Assembly: GCA_032629725.1 (NCBI GenBank)
Contig: JAFEVB010000007.1
Coordinates: forward strand, 558,001 to 622,000
Reading direction: 5' to 3'
DNA from: Gremmenia infestans
Taxonomy: Eukaryota > Ascomycota > Leotiomycetes > Helotiales > Hamatocanthoscyphaceae
DNA length: 64,000 nucleotides
The position numbers and the translations under genes were made by a program. Under the pieces are notes generated by a model. The model was not told the origin of the DNA. It did no database searches and saw only the letters and a list, made by a program, of their open reading frames with translations. Shown piece after piece: positions 54,321 through 64,000 of this stretch (its first letter is position 1; the number at the start of each line of letters is the position of its first letter).

Positions 54321-54854
54321 ATGGCAACCAACGGCCGAGGAAATCAAGAGGCCATAGCCTACCGCGGCGAGAAACTTCCGAGCGTATTAGATGACGTCGT
54401 GGTCCCAGCAGCGCTGGATCTCGAGTGCGACGAGAGGCTGTGGGTTCCGCAAGCGGACGGGGTATGGTTCAAGCCATTGTTGTTCTGCGTCAGCCAGGGC
54501 TATTTCATGAATATCCTACGGGTGCGGCGCAACGGGATTCTGTCACGACATCGACACACTGGCCCCGTGGCTGCGACTGTGCTTAAGGGCCGCTGGCACT
54601 ATCTAGAGCATCCATGGTGGGCAGAGGAGGGTAGCTTTGCCTTTGAACCTCCTGGAGACATTCACACGCTTGAGGTTCCTGAAGGGGTCGAAGAGATGGT
54701 TACGCTGTTTCACGTCACTGGTGCTTATATATATGTTGATCCTGATGGAAATGCTTTGGGAATTGAGGATGTCTTTAGTAAGCTGGCACTTGCGAGGGCG
54801 CATTACGAGAAGGTTGGCCTTGGGAAAGATTTTGTGAATCAGTTCGTTCGATGA
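54321..54854 (+). CDS. Cupin, 2,4'-dihydroxyacetophenone dioxygenase-like
   Basis: One exon of 177 aa from ATG 54321 (MATNGRGNQ); the ATG at 54282 would give 190 aa. A single cupin barrel: the first motif has HRHTGPVAATVLKGRWHYLEH, supplying His ligands, and the second has GSFAFEPPGDIHTLEV with the third His. This matches cupins of the ChrR / dihydroxyacetophenone dioxygenase group, non-heme Fe enzymes that cleave C-C bonds of hydroxyaryl ketones. The family includes many uncharacterised fungal members, so the substrate is open. It faces the Zn2Cys6 regulator tail-to-tail, 283 nt apart. Confidence 0.82.
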   Translation: MATNGRGNQEAIAYRGEKLPSVLDDVVVPAALDLECDERLWVPQADGVWFKPLLFCVSQGYFMNILRVRRNGILSRHRHTGPVAATVLKGRWHYLEHPWWAEEGSFAFEPPGDIHTLEVPEGVEEMVTLFHVTGAYIYVDPDGNALGIEDVFSKLALARAHYEKVGLGKDFVNQFVR

Positions 54855-55137
54855 ACAAAGGGATTATGGGGAATGGGAATGCGAATGGAAAGGGGTGTCG
54901 GGGCAATTGTCTCAATAGAGTAATATCTATCTCCACTTCACTCGTAACATATGATCACTCAACAAACATACACATACATGTATATATTAGGGTGAAGAAG
55001 TGATTCATAATGAGGAAATACGACAGCTTGCTGTATCAAACTAAGAGTTCAAACCCAGGCGACTAGACCGGTACCAACAGTACCATAATTTTACCGCGGC
55101 GTAAATTAACAGAGTGTGATGAATATAATGATTTGTA

Positions 55138-56912
55138 TCAAGTTAATGCAAGCTTCCAATCCCGGCCCCGTAAAATATCCTGCCAGTCCACACTTCTCAC
55201 TCCCCCCGTCTCATTCGCCACCCCTCGCAAAGTCCATAATTCATCGAGTACTTCAAGAGCCATTTTCACATTCTGGAAACCTCTCGAGGCATGAATATCC
55301 ACCATTCTTTGCCGGATAACCGCTCGATGATCATCGCTATCGGCCTCGCCACCGGCCATAAAAAGAGGGAACAGCAGCGTACATTCCGGTAGAGATCCTG
55401 CAGGTAGTGTTTCTAGACACTCAACCATATTTACTACCACGTGTTTTATCTTGACATTCAACGCCTCTCTCATTCTAAATACGTGTGTGCGTAAAGTTCG
55501 ATAGAGATGAATCAACACCCCGCCGCGGTAGAGCTCGGCTAGACATACCAAACATGAATCTGTCGAGAAAGCACATTGCCATCCTAATAATTGACGTTCG
55601 AGTTCTTGAGATAGGTTAGAAAACGAGGCTATAGGTTGAGATGCCATGTGACCATCGGTGTCGAGAAGGTCATCTTGCAGGAGAGAGGAATCTCGCAGAT
55701 ATAATTCATGGGCCATGTCTGCTCTTAAACTGCTAACGTCTGATAGCAAGTGAATAAGGCGTGAGGCGAGGCCGAAATATGGATCGATAAATGACTCGCC
55801 CTGGAGCTCCCAATAATTTCCGGGAAGAAGTGGACGTCTTTGGCATGTTACCGACATCATCACATCGTGGTAGGCAAAGTTTCGCAGGAGCCATCGCTCG
55901 TCAGCCGTCGAGAGGAAGATTGCTGGTTGCATTTTCTGTGGCTCTCCTTGCGTCTGCTTTTCAATTGACGACCGAATGACTTCATAAGCGCCAAGAAGGT
56001 GCTGGTACCAACGAGACGTGTCCCCCAGAATGGACTCCATGGAGCAGAGGACAAGACATGATGCCAGTGCAATTGCAGGATCCTCGGTTGACGACGAGAG
56101 CGTCGAAGATAGGGACTTCAGGGAGGCACAGCGGAATTGCAATGCTGTCTCGTTATATCGGCTATCTTGTAGAGATAGATGAGACGAAGACCAGGCGAGG
56201 AGAGCATTCAATAGAGTTGGTGAATCTAGAGCCATCGGTAGGAATACTAGGCAACGTTGAGCAAAGATGAAAACAAGGGCAAGGAAATATCTGCTCACCC
56301 GACAAAAAACAATTATTTTCAACATTTGTGGTTAGAAGGTTACAGAATGTCTGGACATAGTATCGTATAACCTCTTTCCGACTGCCCACTAGCTCGGAAT
56401 GTGATAGAACAGCGAGAGATTGGCCCAATAGAAGAGGAGGAGGTAGAAAGACACCTCTTCTACCACTCGAAGGACCTGCTTCATCTTCGGTATGAGTATG
56501 AGTCTGGCTGAAGCCAGTTGCTGCAGCTGGAGGAGTCTGCCATGTTGAGGCTCTGGCCGGCACTGGAGGGCGGGGTTCTTCTCTCAAGCAGGTGTAGTTG
56601 AGGCGGCGACATTGGTCGCAAATAGGACGTGCATCGTCACACTTCTTCTTGCTATATACGAGTAACCGATGGCAAGAGGTAAGCGGATGATAGATTCCAC
56701 GTGGACAAGGAAGGAACGGTACAATTGTATCGCAAAACGGTGCAGAATTTTAGGAGAAGAGACACGAGCATTTGGTTCTCTTACCGATTTCTACATGTCA
56801 AACAACCCACCCTCGACCTGGTAGTCGACCTTCTCTTCCGCGGCCGCTGTAGAAGCTCATCAACGTCCTGCAGGTCACAAATGGACAGGCGGGGCCCGAT
56901 AGACACAGACAT
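55138..56912 (-). CDS. Zn2Cys6 transcription factor with Fungal_trans_2-like domain
   Basis: Exons 56785-56912, 56299-56651 and 55138-56246 (529 aa). The start is the first ATG in frame (MSVSIGPRLS); the introns of 133 nt and 52 nt have canonical ends. The first splice runs through the zinc cluster and rebuilds CLTCRNRKKKC then CDQC and a final Cys, the full Cys6 pattern with spacing 2-6-6-2-6. A basic stretch (RPRKRRSTTRSR) precedes it. A Pro/Ser linker, then the middle-homology segment LSVFLPMALDSPTLLNALLAWSSSHLS and the long helical C-terminal part, match the PF11951 type. It probably regulates neighbouring genes; the cupin and aminotransferase genes are the nearest candidates. Confidence 0.9.
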
Positions 56913-58202
56913 GAAAATCTGAAGAGATGGTGAATCTGTAATCCGTACTTTAATGGGAAGGTTGAAACATTCTTCGTTCACCACAGCGCTGGATACGCTC
57001 GTTGGCCATCGGAGCTTATCTACGAAAGAGAAGGATCTACCTCCCGATAATAGGGGCACCCAGGCTGATTATTCGCTTTGCTAACCGAGATAGGTAACCG
57101 TCGGGCGTCTATAGCGGGCGGACTTTAAAGTGAGTGGCTAGAAGGATTTTACGAAGTACAGTTAGATGTCCCTGTTTCGCGCTAGTAGTGGGCTTCTCTA
57201 ATAGTCCGATTATTATAATCACGTGATATATATGCTATTATGATAAAGATGCTAGCGTTTAAAAAGATAAATAAAAGCAGAAAATCACTCAAAAGTAGAC
57301 AGGATAGTAAAAGATAAGTTGGACCCGAAGAATATAAGCACTTAGATACCTAGGTAAATACTAAAGTCTTTAGCTGCTGATTTTGCAACCACTCAAATGG
57401 CATATCCTTCCGACAAGCGTATATCGGAACAAACCTTAACGGCGCGGGGTACCGCATGCATGGTAATGGCCAGATCGAGCTGCATATAGAAGTATAGCTC
57501 GCCATGTGATTTGGAGAGGCTTTCAACAAGCTAGTTTGATAAAGAACTATAGCATACATATCGTTTGGACCAATCTCCATTATCCGTCGACCAGAACTAA
57601 AGACATCCAAAATTTAGAGAAAACCCCGCGTCAGCAAACGGATTGCCAGATTGAAAATTATTAATCTGTATACTATAAATCAGTTCTAACTTGACGATTA
57701 GAATGCGCACCGACTTTTACCTCCTTCTCTTCAGCTAGAGACACTTTTTAGGGCGTTGCAATTTACAGATTACCAGCATGAAATCTGTCATGGTATCATC
57801 TGAATCTCAGTATGGCCTTGGTGGCCTAATGGGGCTAGGTTTGCACGTGTTCCACAAACTATAGATACCTATGTGACTGTTCTTTCGGAAGCTCTTCTCT
57901 CTTGGCAAGTGTCTAATTTATGAGAATATAAAACCTTGAGCTGTAATCGTCCCTCAAACTACTTTTATTATCGAGGAAGCTACGCGGGGGAAGCCACCGC
58001 TATAGACGCCACGCCGAAATAGTATTGCTAAGTGCATCTCTAGGTCTCACCTTTCTTAAATCTATACATTATCACCTTAGTAGAAGTGATCAGTGATCCT
58101 TTTCCGTCAATTCATTATTATACTTTATCATTCGCATCTGCAATATCATATCTGCCTTGTCATATTATAGGAAACAGCCCACGTTCTTTCTACCCCGCAA
58201 AA
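56913..58202. other. Spacer between regulator and aminotransferase genes
   Basis: 1.3 kb between divergent genes, probably containing both promoters. AT-rich from 57200 to 57340. A minus-strand frame at 57350-57610 has no ATG at its start and no known motif. Confidence 0.5.
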
Positions 58203-59744
58203 ATGGGCATCAACAGATTTGTGGCCGACTCCAACGTCCTACATCGCGCCCTTATAGACGAGCCCTTCGACGTAGTTTCCGGCGATGGAGTCATCCTCAC
58301 GCTCGCGTCAGGGCGAGAGATAATCGACGGTTCTGCCGGCCCCGCCGTGTCCTGCCTCGGGCACAACCGCCCGGATATCGTCGCCGCGGTCGCGGCGCAG
58401 ATGAACAAGATCGCGTACGTGTACTCGGGCTCTCGGTTCCGCTGCGAAGCCTCTGAAGCACTGGCGACGTTCATCTTGAAAAACAAGCCCGGAAATTTGG
58501 TCAAAGCGATTTTCGTCAACTCTGGAAGCGAGGCCACGGATGCGGCTATCAAGCTCGCCACGCAGTACTGGCATGAGAAGGGCGAGCCTGCGCGTCGGAA
58601 CTTCATCTCTCGCAAGCAGAGCTACCACGGCAATACACTAGGCGCACTCAGTGTCTCCGGGCATGCGTCGCGGCGCGCGCTGTATGCAGACTGGGTTTCG
58701 CACAATGTCTCGTTTGTCGACCCGTGCTACGCGTATAGGGGAAAGGCCGATGTGGAAGAGTCGGACGAGCAGTACGTCGCGCGCTTGAAGCAGCAGCTGG
58801 ATGATGAATTCCAACGGCTAGGACCCAATACAGTGGCAGCTTTCTTTGCAGAAACTATTAGTGGCACGACGCTGGGTTGTCTAACCGCTGTGTCTGGATA
58901 TTTTAAAGCTGTGAGAGAGGTGTGCGACAAATATGGCGCGCTTCTGGTCTTGGACGAGGTAATTTTACGCACTCCCGTAAATTGGCAAGACTCAGCCGGC
59001 ACCTCATATGCAGATTAGTACTAATAGTATCTCGAGCAATAGATCATGTGCGGTATGGGTAGATCCGGTACTATGCACGCCTGGGAACAAGAAGGGATAT
59101 CCGGACCAGACATCCAAACAATCGGGAAAGGTCTTGGTGGGGGATTTGTCCCGCTCTCAGGTGTCCTTCTCAACCAGAAGATATTTAACGGACTAGCCCA
59201 CGGGTCAAAGAAATTAATGCACGGCCATACTTTCCAGGTGATTACTTTCTTTTGTTTCACTCAATGTCGCCCTCCCTCTACCAATTCCTAACAACCCATC
59301 CAGGCCCATCCAACAGCATGCGCCGGCGCACTAGCTGTCCAACAAGCCGTCGAAAAAGAAAATATCCTACAGAACGTCCGAAACATGGGCGTAGTCCTCG
59401 AAAACGAACTCCGGAAGCAGCTTACCGACCTACCGCTGGTAGGTGACATCAGAGGCCGGGGCCTCTTCTGGTCTGTCGAGTTTGTCACCGACAAAGACAC
59501 GAAGAATTCGTTCGAGGAGAGAGAAAACTTCTCCACGAGGATAGTCGATCGTTCGCTTGAGCTTGGGCTAAACATCCTGGGTAATCTAGGCAATACCGGC
59601 GAGTATTATGTGGACCACGTCCTCTTATCACCTCCTTATATTATTCGCGAGCAGGAAATTCTCACAATCGTGGGGATCTTGAAGAAGGCTATTAATGATG
59701 TCAGCAGCGAGTATTTTTCTAACATAAATAGGGTGCATTTATAA
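58203..59744 (+). CDS. Class III PLP-dependent aminotransferase
   Basis: Exons 58203-58958, 59043-59237 and 59304-59744 (463 aa). Introns are 84 and 66 nt; both splice in phase 0, the second with a GTGATT donor. It belongs to the fold-type I, class III group that moves amino groups to or from omega-amino acids, ornithine-like compounds or glyoxylate. Landmarks: VNSGSEATDAAIKLA (phosphate-binding turn), YHGNTLGALSVSG, LVLDEIMCGMGRSGTMHAWE rejoined across the first intron, and TIGKGLGGG with PLP-binding Lys281. The C-terminal LVGDIRGRGLFWSVEF is also normal. The ATG at 58203 is the first that gives a family-like N-terminus. Cytosolic by default; the substrate is unknown. Neighbouring genes on both sides suggest a small amino-acid pathway. 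Confidence 0.93.
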
Positions 59745-60966
59745 GTAGCTGGAAATCTTCTAATAAAAGAAAAGCGTCTCTTAGATAAACAGATAAAGAA
59801 TACAATACTATAAGATAAATGTATGTGTCAATTATAGGCTTAAAATCTTCAGGTTGAAGGTTTTAGGACCAGGGTGTAGAAGCTTAGTAATTTAACTAAG
59901 TCGAGATTTTCTATACAATTCAGACATACTATCTATACGCGCGCTTTTTCTTATATTCGCTTAAACCCCTTACTTATTAGGCGAAGCCTGACTTTTTGGG
60001 GTGACGGTACAGGTGTATCGGTATACAAGTGTCTGTATATAATACGTAGTAACTAGCAAACTAGAACCTATGCTAGCTGTTTACCGTGGAAAACGTATAA
60101 TTTAGACTCTCGGATGACTTTATAGAGTGTAATTACAGGTGTTCTAGTTCCAGGAACTTCTTTCTATAAGTCGAAGAAAAGCATAAGCTAGCTCAAAGCT
60201 TTTCTTGTAAATAATTATTATTATTTTATGTGAGATACCATATATTATTGATCTTAGGAAAGCGAATTTCACGCTAAAGTTTTAGCGCAAATTTTACTTT
60301 GATATAAACTCCGTACTACGGAGTCCCCGTACTACGGATTATAGGACTGCAGACTTTCTAATGACACGCGCTAATAGCAGAGAACTATAAGCTTCCTCTA
60401 CGGCAGACGCGAGAGCTAAATTACTCGTTTAGGGACTTCGCTTTGCATAGAAAACTTACAAAGTGGATGTTAGCGTTGGATAATTACCTAGCCATGAAGA
60501 GCTATAAACCTCTCGGCGGCATGCGCCGGAACTAACATAGCTAGTGAGTTCTTATTGATGTTAGCTAAGTAAACTAATTTTAGCCGCAATCCTACGCACT
60601 TCTTTACAGAAATGAACGAGTGCTGCTGTATACACGAAAGATTAAAAACTTTTTCATATTCTGACATCTCAAACTCTATTACCGGCTTCCTAGATAATGA
60701 GTTCTACTGAGTAGGGGTCGTATACTTTCAAGAAAGGAAAGCGAAAGAACTAAGAACTATGTACAAAGTGAAATGATGCTTGTATATGACGCAGTTCACG
60801 GCACAGACCGGGGATCCATCTCAGGGGCAACCCTCGCTTAATATGGTGAAGTATATTTCTTAAAATGTTAATTCAACGGGGCTAAAGATCTAACAACCCC
60901 CATTTCTCGAACCCCCAGCGTACAACACCGGATATCAATAACAGGTCGTCTGCCGAAATCGTGCTA
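59745..60966. other. AT-rich spacer without genes
   Basis: 1.2 kb with stops in every frame and high AT, like decayed repeat DNA. Contains a near-perfect palindromic ACTCCGTACTACGGAGT followed by a second CCGTACTACGGA (60308-60340). Confidence 0.55.
60308..60340. repeat. Palindromic CCGTACTACGG direct pair
   Basis: A 17-nt palindrome-like unit followed within four bases by a partial direct copy. Such CCGTACTACGGAG units are common in fungal intergenic DNA. No function can be assigned. Confidence 0.6.
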
Positions 60967-61935
60967 TCAAGGAAGCCATAGCGGCAAATGCAATGATGCT
61001 GTACTATGAAGATCCATCGAATCCCCATATCCCTGCACATGTCCATCCATCTTGGGGCGACGAGTAAACAAGATCAGCATATCTCTGCGCGCTGGCTGGC
61101 TCAAATCTAACTGATACAATGACGTGACGCTGTGCTTGAAGTCGTGGTCCGCAAAGACAAGACTATCAAGGAAGTGTCGATGTTGTACCCGGCCCTTGAT
61201 TAGTGTGGGATTCGTCTCGCACATCTGTATTCCGGTCGTCTCCCGGTTGTCATGAATGTAAGTGACCGCGCTGTCGGGACGCATATTACTGCTGCCCAAG
61301 AAGACAGTCATTGTGTGGTCAGAGCCATCGGAATGGACACCTTCGAGAGCCGGCTCCCCTTGGATGCCACTTTTCTTGTCGGTGTGTGTACTGGCGTCGA
61401 ACATATTGCATATCCAGCTGGTGGAGGAATAGTCCAGTCGGTCACGAGGGTTGACGCGGACGCCCTGGAATATCAGGGCTTTGAAAATCATCAAGGCCTG
61501 CACTACTGTGTTGCCTTGCATGTCTGTCGGAGCCTCATCAAACATTCTCGGGATCCCCGAGTCATGGCGTTTGTAGTCCTCTTGCACGGTGAGAGTGTAG
61601 GCCTGCTCCTCAAGTCGTCGTATACTACGCGTCTCGAAATCAATGCAGTAGCGTCCATAGGTCACGGTTCGAAAATCGAGGGTTGGATCCGGTCCCGTTA
61701 GGTCGCTGATCAACTGAATATACTTGAAGTCTTCTTGTCTGGCTCCGAGACCTTTCAGAATGGGGATCATATCCTCGCCTCGGACGAAGATGAATCGGTC
61801 TCGGAGGTAAATCTCACGCAGAGACATAATCCTAGCAATAGTCTCGTAGAACCGGGCATCATAACGTCGATTGAGAACATTCAGAACATGAGGTACTGGG
61901 GGAGGAGGGACTGTGGGACCGTTCGTAGTATACAT
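60967..61935 (-). CDS. 2-oxoglutarate/Fe(II) dioxygenase, PF10014 (BsmA/IDO) type
   Basis: One exon of 322 aa from the first ATG (61935, MYTTNGPTVPPPP); the frame is open further up but without an ATG. PF10014 enzymes hydroxylate free amino acids such as isoleucine. The metal site is visible: GVHSDGSDH with His201 and Asp203, and HDFKHSVTSL with His268. An Arg-rich strand (ARRDMLILFTRRP) follows, where the 2-oxoglutarate carboxylate is normally bound. The core strands match the family (VFLGSSN, RHFLDSLVFADHD). It is convergent with the aminotransferase and divergent from the PLP enzyme at 63189, so three amino-acid enzymes sit together. A bacterial-type family in a fungus may reflect old horizontal transfer, which I cannot test here. 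Confidence 0.82.
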   Translation of the reverse strand: MYTTNGPTVPPPPVPHVLNVLNRRYDARFYETIARIMSLREIYLRDRFIFVRGEDMIPILKGLGARQEDFKYIQLISDLTGPDPTLDFRTVTYGRYCIDFETRSIRRLEEQAYTLTVQEDYKRHDSGIPRMFDEAPTDMQGNTVVQALMIFKALIFQGVRVNPRDRLDYSSTSWICNMFDASTHTDKKSGIQGEPALEGVHSDGSDHTMTVFLGSSNMRPDSAVTYIHDNRETTGIQMCETNPTLIKGRVQHRHFLDSLVFADHDFKHSVTSLYQLDLSQPARRDMLILFTRRPKMDGHVQGYGDSMDLHSTASLHLPLWLP

Positions 61936-63188
61936 GATCAAAATTGGATGAAACCAAAGATTTAACGGCGAGGACAAGCCCACAAGGACGTTGGTCCTCT
62001 TATAATCACGGCGGGCTAACACCTCCAAGAAAAGCGCTTGACTGGGTCAATACTTCGTACTATGTAGCAGGTGATATAGATGCAATTTTACTCTAACCTA
62101 AAAAGGTCATGAATAGGCGAGCCGCAAACGTCACCCTGCCACTTCACTCCCTGCCAGCCGTCAATTAAGCGGAAGCTATGGATATCCCGTAAGACTATAA
62201 TTAGAAACTATATACGGAGGTAAGCGTCTCAGAGGTTGTTTATGCATAATGATAGGACGCCAGGGTCGCGAAAGCAACAAATGGGCTCTAGGTTCGCATT
62301 AACCGGGGGTTTAAAGGTATTAGAAAAACAGATACAGCAATGCATGTACTAAAAAATATTATAAGGACGATCTAATCCTTCAGAGACATTTTACTCGGGA
62401 CTCCGAGTAGGAGCGCTATGGAGAGATCTTATACCTCAATTCTGCAGGAAATGTGGAGCACGTGCGTGACTTCCAGTAATGCGCCCTGAACAATGTTGAC
62501 CATTCAGATTACCCGCAGTACGCAGTTTCGTGAAGCATAAAATCACTATATCCATTCGCATGTGGCGGTCGAACTACCCAATTCCTTTCCCCGCACTTTT
62601 ACGATTCAGTAGATTTCCTTACCACTATAGAGCCTAGCTTCACATATAATAATAAATATCTTTCTATCTATAGATTCGACCCCAAGGTTTGAGTGCCATA
62701 CTTGCGGGGAGGCCGATAAGTACGGCTTTCATGTCAAGAATCACCGGGAATCTCATAAAGCAGAAGCGTCATTCGATGAGCACTTTTCACGCTAGCGGCA
62801 CTCTATGTTATTACTTCCACTAGCGGCTCCTTCCTACTAAGAAGGCTAGAACTTCATGTTACTATATATACGAAATGAGCTAAGTTATCCCTCATCCTCT
62901 TCCTTTTGATAGCTTCTTTTCTTCTGGTATGTAATAAGCTAGTCCATTTACAAGATCCACACGCCCTAGCTTAATTTGTTTGACGAAGGAGGCATTTGAA
63001 TCCTTTTCCGAAGCTTGTTTTCAGCCAAAGGTGCTCTTCCTATTTCGGAACTTTTACCGTAGCGGACCTTCGTCTTGTTACTAGGTTTCAGCAGCGGTCT
63101 ATTTCCTCTATAAAGCTTGGAATTCACATGTCGATGAAAGACGGATCATGCTGAGTTACTACTTTTCTCCCATCTCATCTTCTCGATA
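61936..63188. promoter_or_regulatory. Divergent promoter region, dioxygenase / PLP enzyme
   Basis: 1.25 kb between two outward-facing genes of the amino-acid group. It is AT-rich with no coding signal and must hold both promoters. A CTAGCGGC direct repeat is seen at about 62793 and 62821. Confidence 0.4.
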
Positions 63189-64000
63189 ATGGCTTCCTAT
63201 CACGGTGCAGACGCCCCTTCTAGTCGGCAACTGTCGCTAAGGGTAGGCCCCAAGCCTTTTGAAACACCCCCGCTGTCTATCGTGGATACATGGACACTTC
63301 TACTATCCCGGCTCAAGGAGAAGACAGCTACTATCAAGCAGCGTTCTGACAAGCGAGCTCGCATCGAGCAACAGATAGGCGCCCGCACCGACGATTGGTG
63401 TGTCAGTCTCTTTCTACAGGAGTACACGCGCCTCGAGCATCTCACCTCGGAGTTAGAGGTACAGCTGGCTATTACCCAGAGCGTGAGCCATAACCAATCG
63501 CCATCAGCAGTTTCACCGTTCGCCCTCTCCCCTTGGCAGATGGAGGAGCGCTATCGCGCGCTCATCCAGCTGCAGTCGTTTGTAGGGTCATTCTTCGAAC
63601 GAGCCAGTCCCACGTACGACCAATCTAAGACTTTGTGGTGGTTTGACCCGGCGTTCCACCAGTCGACCGGCCTTAACTATGATCGGTACGGCTCGCCTGA
63701 TGTTCGAGAAACCGAGATGGGTATTCTCCAAGCGCTAGGTCTAGGGAATGAAAAGCTGCCGCTCAAGCTGTTGTTAACGTCTAGCGGCGTTGCGGCGTTT
63801 ACGGTGCTGCACCAATTCGTAATGAGCGAGGTGGTCGGGGCGGGTGACACGATTGTTGTTTCTCCATACATCTATTTTGAATGTTTCCAACAGTTGAAGC
63901 TATTATCGCATGTAAAGGTCGTCAACTCTGAGACGTTTGACGCCGAGGACATCATTGCCACGGCGGAGAAACACAACGCCAAGGCAATCTACGTCGATCC
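63189..64000 (+). CDS. Cystathionine-synthase-like PLP enzyme, partial (runs off the window)
   Basis: The frame opens at ATG 63189 (MASYHGADAPSSRQLSLRVG) and stays open for 270 codons to the window edge; the C-terminal part, including the PLP Lys, is missing. After a roughly 135-residue N-terminal part, partly helical (LKEKTATIKQRSDKRARIEQQ), comes NYDRYGSPDVRETEMGILQALG. Its Y-x-R-Y-G element is the cystathionine gamma-synthase-type motif in which Tyr164 and Arg166 would contact the cofactor phosphate. LLTSSGVAAFTVLHQF and GAGDTIVVSPYIYFECF follow, as in fold-type I enzymes. The long N-terminal extension is unusual for the family. Beside a PF10014 dioxygenase and an aminotransferase it may form a substituted amino acid. 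Confidence 0.8.
   Translation, partial: MASYHGADAPSSRQLSLRVGPKPFETPPLSIVDTWTLLLSRLKEKTATIKQRSDKRARIEQQIGARTDDWCVSLFLQEYTRLEHLTSELEVQLAITQSVSHNQSPSAVSPFALSPWQMEERYRALIQLQSFVGSFFERASPTYDQSKTLWWFDPAFHQSTGLNYDRYGSPDVRETEMGILQALGLGNEKLPLKLLLTSSGVAAFTVLHQFVMSEVVGAGDTIVVSPYIYFECFQQLKLLSHVKVVNSETFDAEDIIATAEKHNAKAIYVD

Noticed and set aside
57350..57610. 86-codon minus-strand frame between regulator and aminotransferase
   Set aside because: Starts at TTG and has no recognisable domain.
57805..57850. tRNA A-box-like TGGCCTAATGG
   Set aside because: No matching B box, no cloverleaf arms and no acceptor stem could be found.

Overview
The window is nuclear DNA of a filamentous ascomycete (Pezizomycotina). 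Genes are split by short introns of about 43-200 nt with GT-AG ends, and CTAAC/CTGAC-like branch sites are visible in several. The conserved genes (RPB8, ELP4, SEN34, MTR3, ANP1-type mannosyltransferase, GEA-type Arf exchange factor, Hikeshi/OPI10) are typical fungal housekeeping genes, and the accessory genes are typical fungal specialised-metabolism families. I cannot fix the class from sequence alone. No tRNA, rRNA or CRISPR array was seen.

Layout. 0-30 kb is mostly conserved: a membrane-anchored lectin-like protein, RPB8 and ELP4 sharing a short divergent promoter, SEN34, a multi-membrane RING protein of the Asi type, MTR3, an Anp1/Mnn9/Van1 mannosyltransferase, a Sec7-domain Arf-GEF and a sugar transporter. 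Inside it, at about 15-18 kb, lies a fossil locus: a cytochrome P450 remnant next to a nearly complete but disabled geranylgeranyl diphosphate synthase gene.

30-37 kb holds a disabled MFS efflux pump, a Nudix hydrolase and Hikeshi. 37-49 kb is a specialised-metabolism locus: a disabled O-methyltransferase, an intact NRPS-like adenylation-carrier-reductase enzyme, a SnoaL-like small protein, a P450 and a UbiA prenyltransferase. No polyketide synthase is present, so the likely chemistry is prenylation of an aromatic acid, reduction to the aldehyde and oxidation, with the methylation step lost.

49-54 kb is AT-rich, decayed sequence with a truncated MFS pseudogene and one intact F-box-like gene. 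54-64 kb holds a cupin dioxygenase-like gene, a Zn2Cys6 regulator, a class III aminotransferase, a PF10014-type 2-oxoglutarate dioxygenase and, running off the right edge, a cystathionine-synthase-like PLP enzyme. The last three look like a non-proteinogenic amino-acid pathway. Five pseudogenes and two copies of a 40-nt dispersed motif show that the right-hand half is a rapidly decaying accessory region. Spliced coordinates were worked out by eye from splice signals and family conservation and are not confirmed by transcripts.
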